64,000 nt of DNA from Gordonia pseudamarae (GCF_025273675.1 NZ_CP045809.1:992001-1056000); one strand, 5' to 3'; shown: positions 16,068 through 26,132, numbered from the stretch's first letter. Translations and numbers: made by a program. The notes: generated by a model from the sequence alone, not told the origin.

Positions 16068-17231
16068 ATGACGACGCGTACAGCACTGACCCGGCCTCTG
16101 GCCGGTCTGGCAATGCTTCTGGTGGTGATCGGGCTGGCAACCTTGGCGGTGGCCATGTTCACCGGCGCCACCACCCGCAGCGACACCGTGACGGTACGGG
16201 CGCCCCGGGCCGGGCTCGTGATGGACGCCGACGCCAAGGTGCAGCTGCGCGGTGTCACCGTCGGCCGGGTCGATTCCGTCGCCTACGACGATCCCGGGAC
16301 CGCGACTCTCACCCTGGCGATGGATCCCGGCCGGATCGGCAAGATCCCGGAGAATGTGGGGGTCAGCATCGCCGCGCCCACAGTCTTCGGTGCCAAGAGC
16401 GTGGAACTGGTGATGCCCGACAATCCGTCACGGAGCCACCTGCGCGCCGGTCAGACGCTGTCCACGGAGAACGTCTCGGTCGAGGTCAACACGGTCTTCC
16501 AGGATCTGACCGAGGTGCTCGCGCAGATCCGGCCGGCCGATCTCAACGCGGCACTCAGCGCGATAGCGACCGGTCTGAACGGGCATGGCGAGAAGCTCGG
16601 ACAGGCTCTGGTCGATATGAATCACTATCTGGGCAAGGTGAACTCGGAACTCCCGTCGCTGCGTGCACTGCTGCGGCAGACTCCCGAGATGGTGAAGGTC
16701 TATGCCGACACGAGTGGTCCACTGCTGAATACGGTGCGAAACACCAGCACCCTGAGTGACGCGATCGTCACCGACCAGCACAAGCTCGACGCCTTCCTCA
16801 CCAGCGTGATCGGACTGTCCGACACCGGCAAGCAGGTGCTCGGCGACAACGGGCCCGCATTGGCCAAGACGCTACGGCTGCTGGTGCCCACCCTTGAGCT
16901 GACCGATGAGTATAATCCGGCACTCACGTGTTCGCTCAACGGTTTCGGAGATCTTGCCGTGTCGCCTCCGGCGGACGTTCCGGGACTGGGTCTGTCGGCC
17001 AACTTCCTGTGGGGTATCGAGACGTACAAGCTCAGCGACCGGCCGAAGGTCGGGGCCAAGGGCGGCCCGCAGTGCGTGGGGATGCCGATCAAGTATCAGC
17101 AGCGGGCACCGTTCCTGATCGCCGACACCGGCGCCAATATGTTCGCCACCGGACGTAAGACGCTGCAGCTCAACACCCAGAGCCTGCACCAGGCGCTGTT
17201 CGGCCCGATCCCGGACGGATCGCCGCGATGA
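16068..17231 (+). CDS. mceA: Mce family protein A
   Basis: The 387-residue protein has one N-terminal membrane span (about residues 10-32), then the MCE/MlaD domain (about 38-115, with LVMDADAKVQLRGVTVGRVDSVAYD) and a long helical tail. Mce proteins form a hexameric tunnel across the periplasm that carries hydrophobic substrates such as sterols and fatty acids to the YrbE permease. It is the first of six consecutive mce genes. The stop overlaps mceB by 4 bp. Order and domain make the call secure; the cargo is unknown. Confidence 0.95.
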   Translation: MTTRTALTRPLAGLAMLLVVIGLATLAVAMFTGATTRSDTVTVRAPRAGLVMDADAKVQLRGVTVGRVDSVAYDDPGTATLTLAMDPGRIGKIPENVGVSIAAPTVFGAKSVELVMPDNPSRSHLRAGQTLSTENVSVEVNTVFQDLTEVLAQIRPADLNAALSAIATGLNGHGEKLGQALVDMNHYLGKVNSELPSLRALLRQTPEMVKVYADTSGPLLNTVRNTSTLSDAIVTDQHKLDAFLTSVIGLSDTGKQVLGDNGPALAKTLRLLVPTLELTDEYNPALTCSLNGFGDLAVSPPADVPGLGLSANFLWGIETYKLSDRPKVGAKGGPQCVGMPIKYQQRAPFLIADTGANMFATGRKTLQLNTQSLHQALFGPIPDGSPR

Positions 17232-18256
17232 GACACAGAATGGACTCCACCACAATCAAATTCACGGTGTTCATCACCGTGATGGTGGTGCTGGGCGCGT
17301 TCCTGCTGCTGGTCTTCAGCGACCGGCGTTCGGGCGACACCACCCAGTACCGCGCGGTGTTCGCCGATGTGTCGGGACTGCGCTCGGGCGACACGGTGCG
17401 GATCGCGGGCGTGCGGGTCGGCACGGTCCGTGAGGTCAGGCTCGATGACGAGAATCAGGTGCACGTCTCGTTCGACGTCGACAAGTGGCTGAGCGTCCCG
17501 GCCGATTCGGGGGCCGCGGTCCGCTACCTCAATCTGGTCGGTGACCGCTACCTCGAACTCACCGAGGGCAAGCAGACGACGCTGTTGCGCTCGGGTGGAC
17601 AAATCCCCGAAAGCCGGACCGATCCGGCGCTCGATCTGGATGTGTTGCTCGGTGGCCTGAAACCGGTCATCGCGGGTCTGCAACCCGGACAGGTCAACGC
17701 GCTCAGCGGTGCCATTCTCGATGTCTTCCAAGGGCAGACCACCACCGTGCAGACCCTGTTCCAGGGAAGTTCGTCCCTGCTGGGCACGCTCGGCGACAAC
17801 GTGGGCGTGATCCAGGAGGTCATCGATCAGCTCAAGACGGTGATGGTTACCCTCAACAAGGACGGTGAACGCTTCGGGGAGACCATCGACAGGCTCGACA
17901 GCCTGATCGGAAAGCTCGCCGCTCAGCGCGATCCGATCGACACTGCGATCGACTCACTCGACAAGGGCACCGCAACCGTGGCCACCCTGTTGACGCAGGC
18001 GCGTCCGTCGCTGTCGGGCAACATCGACCAACTGTCCAGACTGGCAGCCAATCTGGACTCCGACAAGGACGTTCTCGACAAGTCGCTGCAGCGTGCGCCG
18101 GACAACTTCCGCAAGCTGGTACGCACCGGAACATACGGAAACTTCATCCAGTACTACGTGTGTGCGGTGACCGTCCGGGTGTCCGATCCGACAGGCAAGG
18201 TGGTCACACTGCCATGGATCGAGCAGACGAACGGAAGGTGCGCCGACAATGTATAA
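17228..18256 (+). CDS. mceB: Mce family protein B
   Basis: The 342-residue subunit has a membrane anchor near residues 10-30 (FTVFITVMVVLGAFLLLVF) and an MCE domain with YRAVFADVSGLRSGDTVRIAGVRVGTV. The remaining 200 residues are predominantly helical with regular Leu/Val/Ile spacing, fitting the needle part of the tunnel. The frame starts within the mceA stop (ATGA), with a second ATG at 17240. It ends with a short cysteine-containing tail and overlaps mceC by 8 bp. Confidence 0.95.
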   Translation: MRHRMDSTTIKFTVFITVMVVLGAFLLLVFSDRRSGDTTQYRAVFADVSGLRSGDTVRIAGVRVGTVREVRLDDENQVHVSFDVDKWLSVPADSGAAVRYLNLVGDRYLELTEGKQTTLLRSGGQIPESRTDPALDLDVLLGGLKPVIAGLQPGQVNALSGAILDVFQGQTTTVQTLFQGSSSLLGTLGDNVGVIQEVIDQLKTVMVTLNKDGERFGETIDRLDSLIGKLAAQRDPIDTAIDSLDKGTATVATLLTQARPSLSGNIDQLSRLAANLDSDKDVLDKSLQRAPDNFRKLVRTGTYGNFIQYYVCAVTVRVSDPTGKVVTLPWIEQTNGRCADNV

Positions 18257-19349
18257 GTACCGCGGCGGCGGCCTGGTCCGGGCCGGCTGGGTGGGCCTGA
18301 CGCTCATCGTTCTGATGGTCATGGCCGGACTGAATATGGCGAACGTGACGGCATGGTTCTCCACGGTGACCTACCAGGCTGATTTCGAGGAGGCTGGCGG
18401 GCTGGCCGCGGGCGCCGACGTGACGGTGTCCGGGGTCCGGGTGGGGACGGTGTCCAGGGTGGAACTCGTCGACGGCCTCGCCCGCGTGCGGTTCACCGTC
18501 GACACCGGCACCCGACTCGGACGCGACACCGCGGTCCAGATCAGGACCGGATCGTTGCTCGGGCAGCGGGTGGTGACCGTCGAACCGAAGGGCGCGGGCA
18601 CACTCAACCCGTCGGATGTGATTCCGGTGAGCCGGACCGCATCGCCGTACTCGTTGAACGAGGCCGTGGACGACCTGACCACCAACGCCACCGACATCGA
18701 TACCGATCAGCTCAACGACTCGCTGCAGGTGCTGACCGACACGATGACCGCCATAAGCCCCGACCTGGGGCCCACCCTCGACGCGCTCGCCGAGGTGTCC
18801 CGCGGCATCAACGCGCGCAACGGCTCATTGCGTGAGCTGCTTTCGGCCACCGGCGATATCACCGGATTGATCGGTAAGCGGGCCGAGAAGGTCAACACGC
18901 TGATCCTGAATGCCGACTCGCTGCTCGGCGTCCTGGTGCAACGCCGCCGTGAGATCTCCTCGCTGCTCGTGAACGTCACGGCTGTGTCCCAGGAACTGTC
19001 CGGACTGGTCGCCGACAACGAGAAGCAACTCGGGCCGACCCTGGCCCAGTTGAACTCGGTGGTTGCGGTGCTGGAAAAGAACCGCGACAACCTCGACAAG
19101 GCGTTGCCGCTGTTTCAGAAGGTCAGTACGACCCAGGGAGAAGCGGTCTCGGGCGGGCCCTTCTACCAGGCATTCGTCGGAAACCTCATCCCCGGACCGC
19201 TTTTCCAGCCGTTCATCGACCGCGCCTTCGGTCTGCAACCCGAAGCGAAGATCCCCGGTCTGGGCGGCGGAATACCGCTGCCGAGAACACCACTGGATCC
19301 CGCACCGTCGTCCACACGCACCCCGACTACCAAGAAAGAGGCCGGATGA
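18249..19349 (+). CDS. mceC: Mce family protein C
   Basis: The 366-residue subunit has one N-terminal membrane span (GWVGLTLIVLMVMAGLN), the MCE domain (QADFEEAGGLAAGADVTVSGVRVGTV), a helical region and a C-terminal extension rich in Pro and Thr (residues about 345-366). The Pro/Thr tail is common in MceC and may contact the cell wall. It overlaps its neighbours on both sides, so the six mce genes are probably translated as one unit. Confidence 0.95.
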   Translation: MYKYRGGGLVRAGWVGLTLIVLMVMAGLNMANVTAWFSTVTYQADFEEAGGLAAGADVTVSGVRVGTVSRVELVDGLARVRFTVDTGTRLGRDTAVQIRTGSLLGQRVVTVEPKGAGTLNPSDVIPVSRTASPYSLNEAVDDLTTNATDIDTDQLNDSLQVLTDTMTAISPDLGPTLDALAEVSRGINARNGSLRELLSATGDITGLIGKRAEKVNTLILNADSLLGVLVQRRREISSLLVNVTAVSQELSGLVADNEKQLGPTLAQLNSVVAVLEKNRDNLDKALPLFQKVSTTQGEAVSGGPFYQAFVGNLIPGPLFQPFIDRAFGLQPEAKIPGLGGGIPLPRTPLDPAPSSTRTPTTKKEAG

Positions 19350-20614
19350 TGAAACGCACCATCATGACGGCGCTCGCGGCGGTGCTGGTCGTGGGCGTTC
19401 TCGCCGGAGCGGTGTTCGGCTACCGCGCACTGACCGGCCCCCGCGAGTTGACCGCCGTCTTCCCGGCCACCACCGGAATCTACAAGGGCGACGATGTGCG
19501 GGTGGCGGGCGTCAAGGTCGGCACGATCACCGCGATAAAGCCTCGGGGCACGACGGTGCGGATGACCATGGACATCGATCGGGGCGTGAAGATCCCCGCG
19601 CAGGCACATGCGGTGATCGTCGCGCAGAACCTCGTCGCCAACCGGTACGTCCAGCTCACCCCGTCCTACCGCGGGACCGGACCGGTGCTTGCCGAAGGGG
19701 CGGTCATACCGCTCGAGCGGACCGAGGTCCCGGCGGAATGGGACGACATCAAGAAGCAGCTGACCAGGCTCGCAACGGATCTGGGACCGGACAAGCAGGT
19801 GGAGCCGGGCCAGACTCCGGGTGCGAGCGTGGTCGGTGACTTCGTGCGGGCCGCGGCCGACACGTTCGACGGCAACGGCGACACGATGAACCGGGCGCTG
19901 CGTGAACTGACCGACCTGTCGCGAGTGCTGGGGGAGAACACCGGCAATATCTCCACCACCATCAGCAACCTGGCGTTGCTGGTGAAGGCGGTCGGTTCCA
20001 GCAGCGATCAGATCGAATCCTTCGAACAGCGGTTGGCCACCGTGAGCTCGGTGCTCGACGGCAGCCGCTCGGACATCGACTCCGCGCTGACCACGCTCTC
20101 GCGCGCGGTGGCCGATGTCCAGCGGTTCGTCTCCGCCAACCGCGACGCCGCATCCGAACAGGTCCGGCGGCTCGCATCGGTCACTCAGATCCTCGCCGAC
20201 AACCACGACACCGTGGAGCAATTGCTGCACGCCTACCCGAACAACCTGGCCAACTTCTACAACATCTACAGCCCGGACACCGGCACGCAGGCAGGTGTGT
20301 TCGTGGTGAACAATTTCTCCAACCCGGTCCAGTTCGTATGTTCGTCGATCGCGAGCATCGAAAACCTGACCGCGGCCGAAGGGGCGGCAAAGTGTCGCAA
20401 GTACCTGGGGCCGGTATTGTCGATGCTGAGTTTCAATTACCTTCCGGTGCCGTTGAATCCGGTACTCGGTCCCGATCCGGAGAATGTCATCTACAGCGAG
20501 AAGCGCCTGATGCCCGGCAACAACACAGCCGGCAACAACACAGCCGGCAACAACACCAGGTCGGCCAAGAACCGGGAAGAGCTGCTGCTGCCGAGTCGGC
20601 GGGGTGAACGATGA
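19346..20614 (+). CDS. mceD: Mce family protein D
   Basis: The 422-residue subunit has an N-terminal anchor (LAAVLVVGVLAGAVFGY), the MCE domain (TAVFPATTGIYKGDDVRVAGVKVGTI) and a helical tail. Near the C-terminus it carries almost three copies of a Gly-Asn-Asn-Thr-Ala repeat (residues about 391-404), encoded by identical 15-bp units, which lie outside the conserved region. It overlaps mceC and mceE by 4 bp each. Confidence 0.95.
   Translation: MMKRTIMTALAAVLVVGVLAGAVFGYRALTGPRELTAVFPATTGIYKGDDVRVAGVKVGTITAIKPRGTTVRMTMDIDRGVKIPAQAHAVIVAQNLVANRYVQLTPSYRGTGPVLAEGAVIPLERTEVPAEWDDIKKQLTRLATDLGPDKQVEPGQTPGASVVGDFVRAAADTFDGNGDTMNRALRELTDLSRVLGENTGNISTTISNLALLVKAVGSSSDQIESFEQRLATVSSVLDGSRSDIDSALTTLSRAVADVQRFVSANRDAASEQVRRLASVTQILADNHDTVEQLLHAYPNNLANFYNIYSPDTGTQAGVFVVNNFSNPVQFVCSSIASIENLTAAEGAAKCRKYLGPVLSMLSFNYLPVPLNPVLGPDPENVIYSEKRLMPGNNTAGNNTAGNNTRSAKNREELLLPSRRGER
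20516..20557. repeat. 15-bp tandem repeat in mceD
   Basis: The unit GGCAACAACACAGCC occurs at 20516-20530 and 20531-20545, and partly at 20546-20557. The copies are identical, suggesting recent slippage. Confidence 0.95.
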
Positions 20615-21747
20615 GTACGCGCGGACCACGCACGTCATTTCTGGCCGCGGCCCTGGTGGGCATCACGGTGCTGGCGGGCGGGTGCAGCTGGAACGGTGTC
20701 AACTCGCTGCCGTTGCCCGGCACCGTCGGCAATTCCTCCGGTGACTATTCGATCAGTGTTCAGGTAGCCAATGTCGGCACGCTGTCGCAGAATTCGCCGG
20801 TCCTGATCAACGATGTCGAGGTCGGCAGCATCGGTGAGATGAAGGTGCGCGACTGGCAGGCGCTGGTGGAACTGCGGCTGAAGAAGGGCACCGTGGTGCC
20901 CGGCAACGCCGTGGCGAAGGTGGGCCAGACCAGCCTTCTGGGTTCGATGCACATCGCACTCGACCCGCCCGCCGGCGAAGCCCCGGTCGGGACGTTGCCG
21001 CCCGGATCGACGATCCCGCTGAAGAAGTCGTCGTCGTACCCGTCGACAGAACAGACCCTGGCGGCGGTGTCGACGGTCGTCAACGGCGGCGGGCTGGGTC
21101 AGCTGGGCGAGATCATCACGTCGATCAATTCCGGGTTGGTGGGCAATGAGGCCGACATCCGGCAACTGCTGCGGCGCCTTTCGGTCTTCGTGGGCACCCT
21201 GGACCGCCAGCGCGGGGATCTGGTGGAGTTGCTCTCCCAGACCAAACGGCTGAGCACCTCGTTCGCCGACCAGGATGAGGTGATCAGCACGGCGCTGAAC
21301 AAGATTCCGCCGGCACTGGCGGTTCTCGACGATCAGGCGCCCAAACTCACCACCGCGCTGACCAAACTGAAAGGCTTCAGCGACACCACCACCGCCGTCA
21401 TCAACCAGGTGCGCGATGACCTGCTTACTGACCTCGAACATCTGGAGCCGACGCTGCGTTCGCTCGCCGACGTCGGTCCGCAGATCAACAAGGCGATCGC
21501 CTACGGACTGGTCTACCCGTACGGGCAGCGGACCATCGACCGGGCGGTGCGCGGCGACTACATCAACCTGCACGCGACCGTCGACCTCACCGTGCCGCGG
21601 CTGAAGAAGGAACTGCTGCTGGGTACCCCGCTGGGCGATCCGACCGAGACGATCGCGTTTGCACCCGGTGACCCCGGCTACAAGTCCACACCGACACACA
21701 ATCCGCTGTTCTTCCCGATCACGCGTTCGCAGGGAGGGGGACGATGA
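20611..21747 (+). CDS. mceE: Mce family lipoprotein E
   Basis: The 378-residue subunit has a lipoprotein signal peptide ending in LAGGC (lipidated Cys25) in place of a plain membrane anchor, which is the standard feature of MceE (LprK-like) proteins. The MCE domain follows (ISVQVANVGTLSQNSPVLINDVEVGSI), then a long helical part. Lipidation anchors this subunit at the membrane outer face. It overlaps mceD and mceF by 4 bp each. Confidence 0.95.
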   Translation: MSTRGPRTSFLAAALVGITVLAGGCSWNGVNSLPLPGTVGNSSGDYSISVQVANVGTLSQNSPVLINDVEVGSIGEMKVRDWQALVELRLKKGTVVPGNAVAKVGQTSLLGSMHIALDPPAGEAPVGTLPPGSTIPLKKSSSYPSTEQTLAAVSTVVNGGGLGQLGEIITSINSGLVGNEADIRQLLRRLSVFVGTLDRQRGDLVELLSQTKRLSTSFADQDEVISTALNKIPPALAVLDDQAPKLTTALTKLKGFSDTTTAVINQVRDDLLTDLEHLEPTLRSLADVGPQINKAIAYGLVYPYGQRTIDRAVRGDYINLHATVDLTVPRLKKELLLGTPLGDPTETIAFAPGDPGYKSTPTHNPLFFPITRSQGGGR

Positions 21748-23168
21748 TTCTGTCACGATTCGTCAAGATCCAGCTGGCGGTCTTCGTGGTCCTGGGGCTC
21801 CTGGCGAGCTGGTTGATGTTGTTCTCCTACATGCAGGTTCAGACGCAGGTGGGGATCGGCCGGATCACGGTGAAGCTGGAGGCCCCGCGCACCGGTGGTC
21901 TGTACCAGTTCGCCAATGTCAGCTATCGGGGCGTGGATGTCGGGCGGGTCACCAACGTGGATCTGACCGACGCCGGTGTCGCGGCCACGCTGTCGATCGA
22001 CGGTGATCAACGGATTCCCCGGAGTCTGCGGGCCAACATCCGCAGTATGTCCGCGGTCGGTGAACTCTACGTCGATCTGGTGCCGACCACTGACGAGGGT
22101 CCGTACCTGCGCGACGGTGCGACTATCACCGCGGATCAGGTGGACATACCCGAGCCGGTGGCTCCGATGCTGGCCAAACTCAACGGTCTGGTCTCCTCGA
22201 TACCGAAGGACGACCTGTCGACGCTGGTGGACGAGCTCAACAAGGGTGTAGGTGGACGTGGCTATGACCTGCAGAACCTGATCAACTCGATGTCCACCTT
22301 CGCCGACGGACTCGACGGCGTCGGCGACGACACCAAAACGCTGCTGAAAAATGCTGTACCGCTGGTCGACTCGCAGGTGTCGAGCATCGATGCGATCCGC
22401 GAGTGGACCGCGGGACTGGACGGTACGACCGAACAGCTGGCCACCAATGTGCCGCAGATCCGTGATCTGCTGTCGGCGGGACCCGGATTCGCCGACGAGG
22501 TGGAAAAGACGCTGGACTCGGTGAAGCTGACCCTGCCGGTATTGTTGGCCAACGTCACGTCCGTCGGGCAACTGGCGGTGACCTACAATGCGGGTCTGGA
22601 ACAGATTCTGGTGCTGCTGCCGCCGACGATCTCGATGATCCAGACGGTGCAGCCCAATCGGAACGGAACACAGTGGGGTCTGGGAACTTTCCGGATCAGC
22701 GGGGTCTCCGATCCGCCCGCGTGCACCGTCGGCTTCCTCGATCCGTCGAACTGGCGTCCGCCGGAGGACACCACCACCATCGACACCCCCGATGGCCTGT
22801 ACTGCAAACTGCCGCAGAACAGTCCGATCGGTATGCGAGGCATCCGGAACTTTCCGTGCCAGACCAAGCCGGGTAAGCGGGCCCCCACCGCGGCTATGTG
22901 CAACAGCGACGAGCGGTATGAGCCGCTGGCGACGAGGCAGCCACTGATCGGGAAGTATCCCAAGGACCCGAACCTCTTGCGGCAGGGTATCGTTCCGTCC
23001 TCGAACACCGGATCGGGGCAGCAATCCGCCGATAACGGTGTGCGGGTGGCCTCGGCTTCCTACAATCCCAGTGACGGAAGTTATGTGGGCTCCGATGGCA
23101 AGGCATATCGGCAGACCGACCTCACGGGTAACCGTCCGGCCACGTGGCAAGCGATGATGCCGCGATGA
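21744..23168 (+). CDS. mceF: Mce family protein F
   Basis: The 474-residue last Mce subunit has a membrane span at residues 7-27, an MCE domain (ITVKLEAPRTGGLYQFANVSYRGVDVGRV) and a long helical segment. Its C-terminal 120 residues are less ordered, contain several cysteines and end with SYVGSDGKAYRQTDL, a motif often seen at MceF ends. Its length and place at the end of the six-gene set support the call. The Mce-associated genes begin 39 bases downstream. Confidence 0.95.
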   Translation: MILSRFVKIQLAVFVVLGLLASWLMLFSYMQVQTQVGIGRITVKLEAPRTGGLYQFANVSYRGVDVGRVTNVDLTDAGVAATLSIDGDQRIPRSLRANIRSMSAVGELYVDLVPTTDEGPYLRDGATITADQVDIPEPVAPMLAKLNGLVSSIPKDDLSTLVDELNKGVGGRGYDLQNLINSMSTFADGLDGVGDDTKTLLKNAVPLVDSQVSSIDAIREWTAGLDGTTEQLATNVPQIRDLLSAGPGFADEVEKTLDSVKLTLPVLLANVTSVGQLAVTYNAGLEQILVLLPPTISMIQTVQPNRNGTQWGLGTFRISGVSDPPACTVGFLDPSNWRPPEDTTTIDTPDGLYCKLPQNSPIGMRGIRNFPCQTKPGKRAPTAAMCNSDERYEPLATRQPLIGKYPKDPNLLRQGIVPSSNTGSGQQSADNGVRVASASYNPSDGSYVGSDGKAYRQTDLTGNRPATWQAMMPR

Positions 23169-23206
23169 CGTGCACCAGCACAAGAGACTGATCCGATGGA
23201 GGGCTC

Positions 23207-24100
23207 ATGACTCAGATGCTCACCGGCGAAACCGCTGACGCCGACACAGCAGAACTGGAACTGGCCGAAGCGCAGGCCGCGGCCGCCGAGGCGGAAGCGG
23301 CCGCCGCACGAGCCCGCGCCGAGGTGGCCAAAGCCCGGGTCAAGGCCGCGCGCGGGCGGAAACGAGTCGAGTCCGAGCCGGGTCAGGAGGTGGCCGAGCC
23401 GATTTCGCCGGCCGAGGACCACGCGGCGATCGCCGCCCCGGCGACGACGCCCGGCGAGGATCCGGTCGGCGAGGACGTGGTCGGCGAGGACGCGCCCGAC
23501 GGGGATGCGATCGAGGACGACAGCGCTGCGGAACAGGCCGAGTCGGATACAGCCGCGGAGCCGGCCGAGTCGGGCCGGCCGGGACGGCTGCGCACGCTCG
23601 GGCGGAAGCTGCTGCGACCGTCCAAAGTGGGTGTGGCGCTGGCGGTGATGGTGATGGTCACTCTCGCGGCAGTCGCCGGAGCGGTGGCCATCGGCTGGCA
23701 GCACCACCAGGCCGGTGAGCGGCAGGATCGTGCGGCCCGGTTCAGCGATGTCGCCGAACTCGGTGTGGTGGCCGTAACCTCGCTCGATTACCGCAATGCC
23801 GAACGCGACGTCAAACGGATCGTGGATCTGTCGACCGGCGAGTTCGCCAAGGACTTCACCGACCGGTCAAAGGACTTCACATCGGTGATCAAGAAGTCCG
23901 AGGTCACGACCAAGGGCAAAGTGACCTCGTCGGCGGTGGAGTCGGTCGACGGAGACACCGCGACGGTTCTGGTGGCGGCGACATCCGAGGTCACCAATGC
24001 CGCGGGTGCGAAGGAAGAACCCAGAACATGGCGTCTGCGGGTGACGGTCACCGACGTCGACGGAACGATGAAGATCTCGAAGGTGGATTTTGTGCCATGA
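23207..24100 (+). CDS. Mce-associated membrane protein (first)
   Basis: The 297-residue protein starts with an alanine/glutamate-rich stretch (residues 12-55) predicted to be a coiled coil, continues with an acidic low-complexity linker containing a VGED duplication, has one membrane span near residues 143-165, and ends in a domain of about 120 residues of the Mas/SnoaL-like fold. Such proteins follow mce operons and are thought to steady the transporter. The GTG/ATG context and the 4-bp overlap with the next gene put it in the mce operon. Substrate contact is not known. Confidence 0.9.
   Translation: MTQMLTGETADADTAELELAEAQAAAAEAEAAAARARAEVAKARVKAARGRKRVESEPGQEVAEPISPAEDHAAIAAPATTPGEDPVGEDVVGEDAPDGDAIEDDSAAEQAESDTAAEPAESGRPGRLRTLGRKLLRPSKVGVALAVMVMVTLAAVAGAVAIGWQHHQAGERQDRAARFSDVAELGVVAVTSLDYRNAERDVKRIVDLSTGEFAKDFTDRSKDFTSVIKKSEVTTKGKVTSSAVESVDGDTATVLVAATSEVTNAAGAKEEPRTWRLRVTVTDVDGTMKISKVDFVP
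23465..23494. repeat. 15-bp duplication in the first Mce-associated gene
   Basis: GTCGGCGAGGACGTG at 23465-23479 is repeated with one change at 23480-23494. It lies in the acidic linker between the coiled coil and the membrane span. Confidence 0.8.
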
Positions 24101-24765
24101 CAATCACTGACGTGACAGGCTCCGACACCGCCCACGATGCCGCCGAACCGGCGGACCAACCGGCTACCGGAGGCACGCCCGGCCAGGCCGGGCGAGACAA
24201 GGAGTCGGGCGGCGAAACATCGGCCGCCGCGGCGAATCCGGAGCAGAAGGTGGCAGGGGCGGCGGGCCTTTGGGTGCGGTTGCGCAAGAATCTCACCTTG
24301 CTGGTCGCCGCGGTGGTGATGGTGGCGGCGGTCGCGACCGTGGCGGCCATGTACTTCACCGTGTACAGCGATGACCAGGCCACCGGCGCGGCCACCGAAC
24401 GCGAGGTGCTGACCGAGGCCAAGGCGGGAACGACCGCGCTGCTCTCGTACGCCCCGCAAACGCTCGATTCGGATCTGGCGAAGGGCCGCGCACACCTGAC
24501 GGGGCAATTTCTCCAGTACTACCGGGAGTTCACCGACAGGGTCGTCAAACCCAAGGTCCAGGAGAGTCAGATCACCACCCGTGCGCTGGTGAGCCGGGCC
24601 GCGGTGGACAGGCTGTCGGCCGATTCGGCCACCGTGCTGGTCTTCCTGAACCAGTCCACCACCTCCAAGGAGAAGCCGGAAGCCGAACTCACCTCCAGCA
24701 GCGTGCGCATCGGTATGCAGCGCGAGGGCGGCAAATGGCTGATCTCCGCGTTCGACCCGGTGTGA
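24097..24765 (+). CDS. Mce-associated membrane protein (second)
   Basis: The 222-residue protein has a disordered N-terminus, a membrane span near residues 65-87 (LTLLVAAVVMVAAVATVAAMYF) and a C-terminal domain of the same type as its upstream neighbour, ending in REGGKWLISAFDPV. I start it at the ATG that overlaps the preceding stop; the longer frame adds residues that shadow the previous gene. Paired Mce-associated genes of this kind are usual after mceF. It ends the mce operon proper, with 107 non-coding bases before the next gene. Confidence 0.9.
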   Translation: MTITDVTGSDTAHDAAEPADQPATGGTPGQAGRDKESGGETSAAAANPEQKVAGAAGLWVRLRKNLTLLVAAVVMVAAVATVAAMYFTVYSDDQATGAATEREVLTEAKAGTTALLSYAPQTLDSDLAKGRAHLTGQFLQYYREFTDRVVKPKVQESQITTRALVSRAAVDRLSADSATVLVFLNQSTTSKEKPEAELTSSSVRIGMQREGGKWLISAFDPV

Positions 24766-24872
24766 GCGTGAACACGTAGAGACCACGTAGTCCACCCGCT
24801 GCGGGTACCGGCCCTCCGTCGGCAATGTGAGTCAGGTCATAGCAGTAACGCAGACCCGTCCAGGAGGGCCCC

Positions 24873-26063
24873 ATGACCGCAACCGACTTCCGACCGGCAC
24901 CAACCGAGTTGGCCGCGCCCGACTACATCGCGCGGGCCCGCGCGGTGGCAGAGGTGATCGAGGCCGAGGCGAACCGCATCGAAGAGGCCGCGACCATCAC
25001 CCGCCCGGTGTTCGAGGCACTCTCGGACGCCGGACTGTTCTGGATGCTGATCCCCGAGCAGTACGGTGGCGGCGGCAGCGACATCGTCACCGCCTTCAAG
25101 GTGATCCAGGAGATCTCCCGCGCGGACGGCTCGACCGGCTGGGCGTTCATGGCCAACATCTGTAGCGCCGCGGTCGCCGCCGGCTTCATGAACACCGACG
25201 GCGGATACGAGATGTTCGGCGGTCAGGACAAGGCGATCACCGCGGGCATGGTGGTTCCCACGGGCAAGGCGGTCCGGGTCGACGGCGGCTATCGCGTGAA
25301 CAGCCGGTACCAGTTCGCCAGCGGCTCGGCCCATGCGAGTTGGATCGGCGCCGGATTCGTAGTTGTCGACGACAACGGTGACCCGGTGCTCGTCGACGGT
25401 GAACCGCAGTGCCGGATCGCCTTCCTGCCCCGCGAAGAGGTCGAATTCCTCGGGAACTGGAACGTGATGGGCATGGTCGGCACCGGCTCCTACGACTATC
25501 AGGTCAAGGACCGCTTCGTACCCGACAAGTTCACGATGGAAACCTTCGCGACCGTTCCCACCCAGGCTGAACCCGTCTATCAATTGGGCCTGCTCGGCAT
25601 CGGTGTCGGTGGCCATGCGCCCGTCGCGCTGGGGTTGGCGCAGCGCGCCCTGCAGGAGATCGCCGGAATCGTCGACAACAAGATCCGGCCCGGCTACGAC
25701 GGTCCCGTGGGTGACTCGGAACTCTTCCGGCTCGACTTCATGCGGCATGAGGCGCAGTTCCGGGCCGCCGAGGCCTACGTGTATCAGGTCTTCGGGGATG
25801 CGGAGGAATCCGCGGCGCAGGGCATCGCGATCTCCGACGAGCAGCGGGCCCGGATGCGTCAGGCGGCCACATGGGTGCAGGAGGTCGCCGGTGAGGTCGT
25901 CACGTTCGCGCACCGCTGGGCAGGTAGTGCCACGGTCCGCAACCCCAGCGCGCTCGGGCGCTGTGTGCGTGACGCGGCGGTGGCAACCCAGCATGCGCTG
26001 GTGGACCGGATGACCCTGGTCGAAGCCGCGCCCGCGATCCTGCCCGGTTACCGGAACCGCTGA
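24873..26063 (+). CDS. HsaA-like flavin-dependent monooxygenase (acyl-CoA dehydrogenase fold)
   Basis: The 396-residue protein has the acyl-CoA dehydrogenase fold but matches the oxygenase branch (HsaA, DszC, other two-component hydroxylases): an N-terminal helical part with GLFWMLIPEQYGGGGSD, a middle GGYRVNSRYQFASGSAHASW, and a type-2 C-terminal domain. It lacks the YEGT catalytic motif of dehydrogenases. It would use reduced flavin from a separate reductase to hydroxylate an aromatic or phenolic ring; the flavin reductase at 30649-31206 is a candidate partner. AGGAGG precedes the ATG. Dehydrogenase activity remains possible. Confidence 0.8.
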   Translation: MTATDFRPAPTELAAPDYIARARAVAEVIEAEANRIEEAATITRPVFEALSDAGLFWMLIPEQYGGGGSDIVTAFKVIQEISRADGSTGWAFMANICSAAVAAGFMNTDGGYEMFGGQDKAITAGMVVPTGKAVRVDGGYRVNSRYQFASGSAHASWIGAGFVVVDDNGDPVLVDGEPQCRIAFLPREEVEFLGNWNVMGMVGTGSYDYQVKDRFVPDKFTMETFATVPTQAEPVYQLGLLGIGVGGHAPVALGLAQRALQEIAGIVDNKIRPGYDGPVGDSELFRLDFMRHEAQFRAAEAYVYQVFGDAEESAAQGIAISDEQRARMRQAATWVQEVAGEVVTFAHRWAGSATVRNPSALGRCVRDAAVATQHALVDRMTLVEAAPAILPGYRNR

Positions 26064-26132
26064 GCACACCTGCCGACTCTTCGCCGACATCGTCGGCGCA
26101 TCCGAACGACGAACGCCCAAGGAGGCGCAATC

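Noticed and set aside
21753..23183. A 476-codon antisense frame opposite mceF
   Set aside because: The mceF frame has a membrane anchor, MCE domain and correct operon overlap; the antisense frame has none of these.
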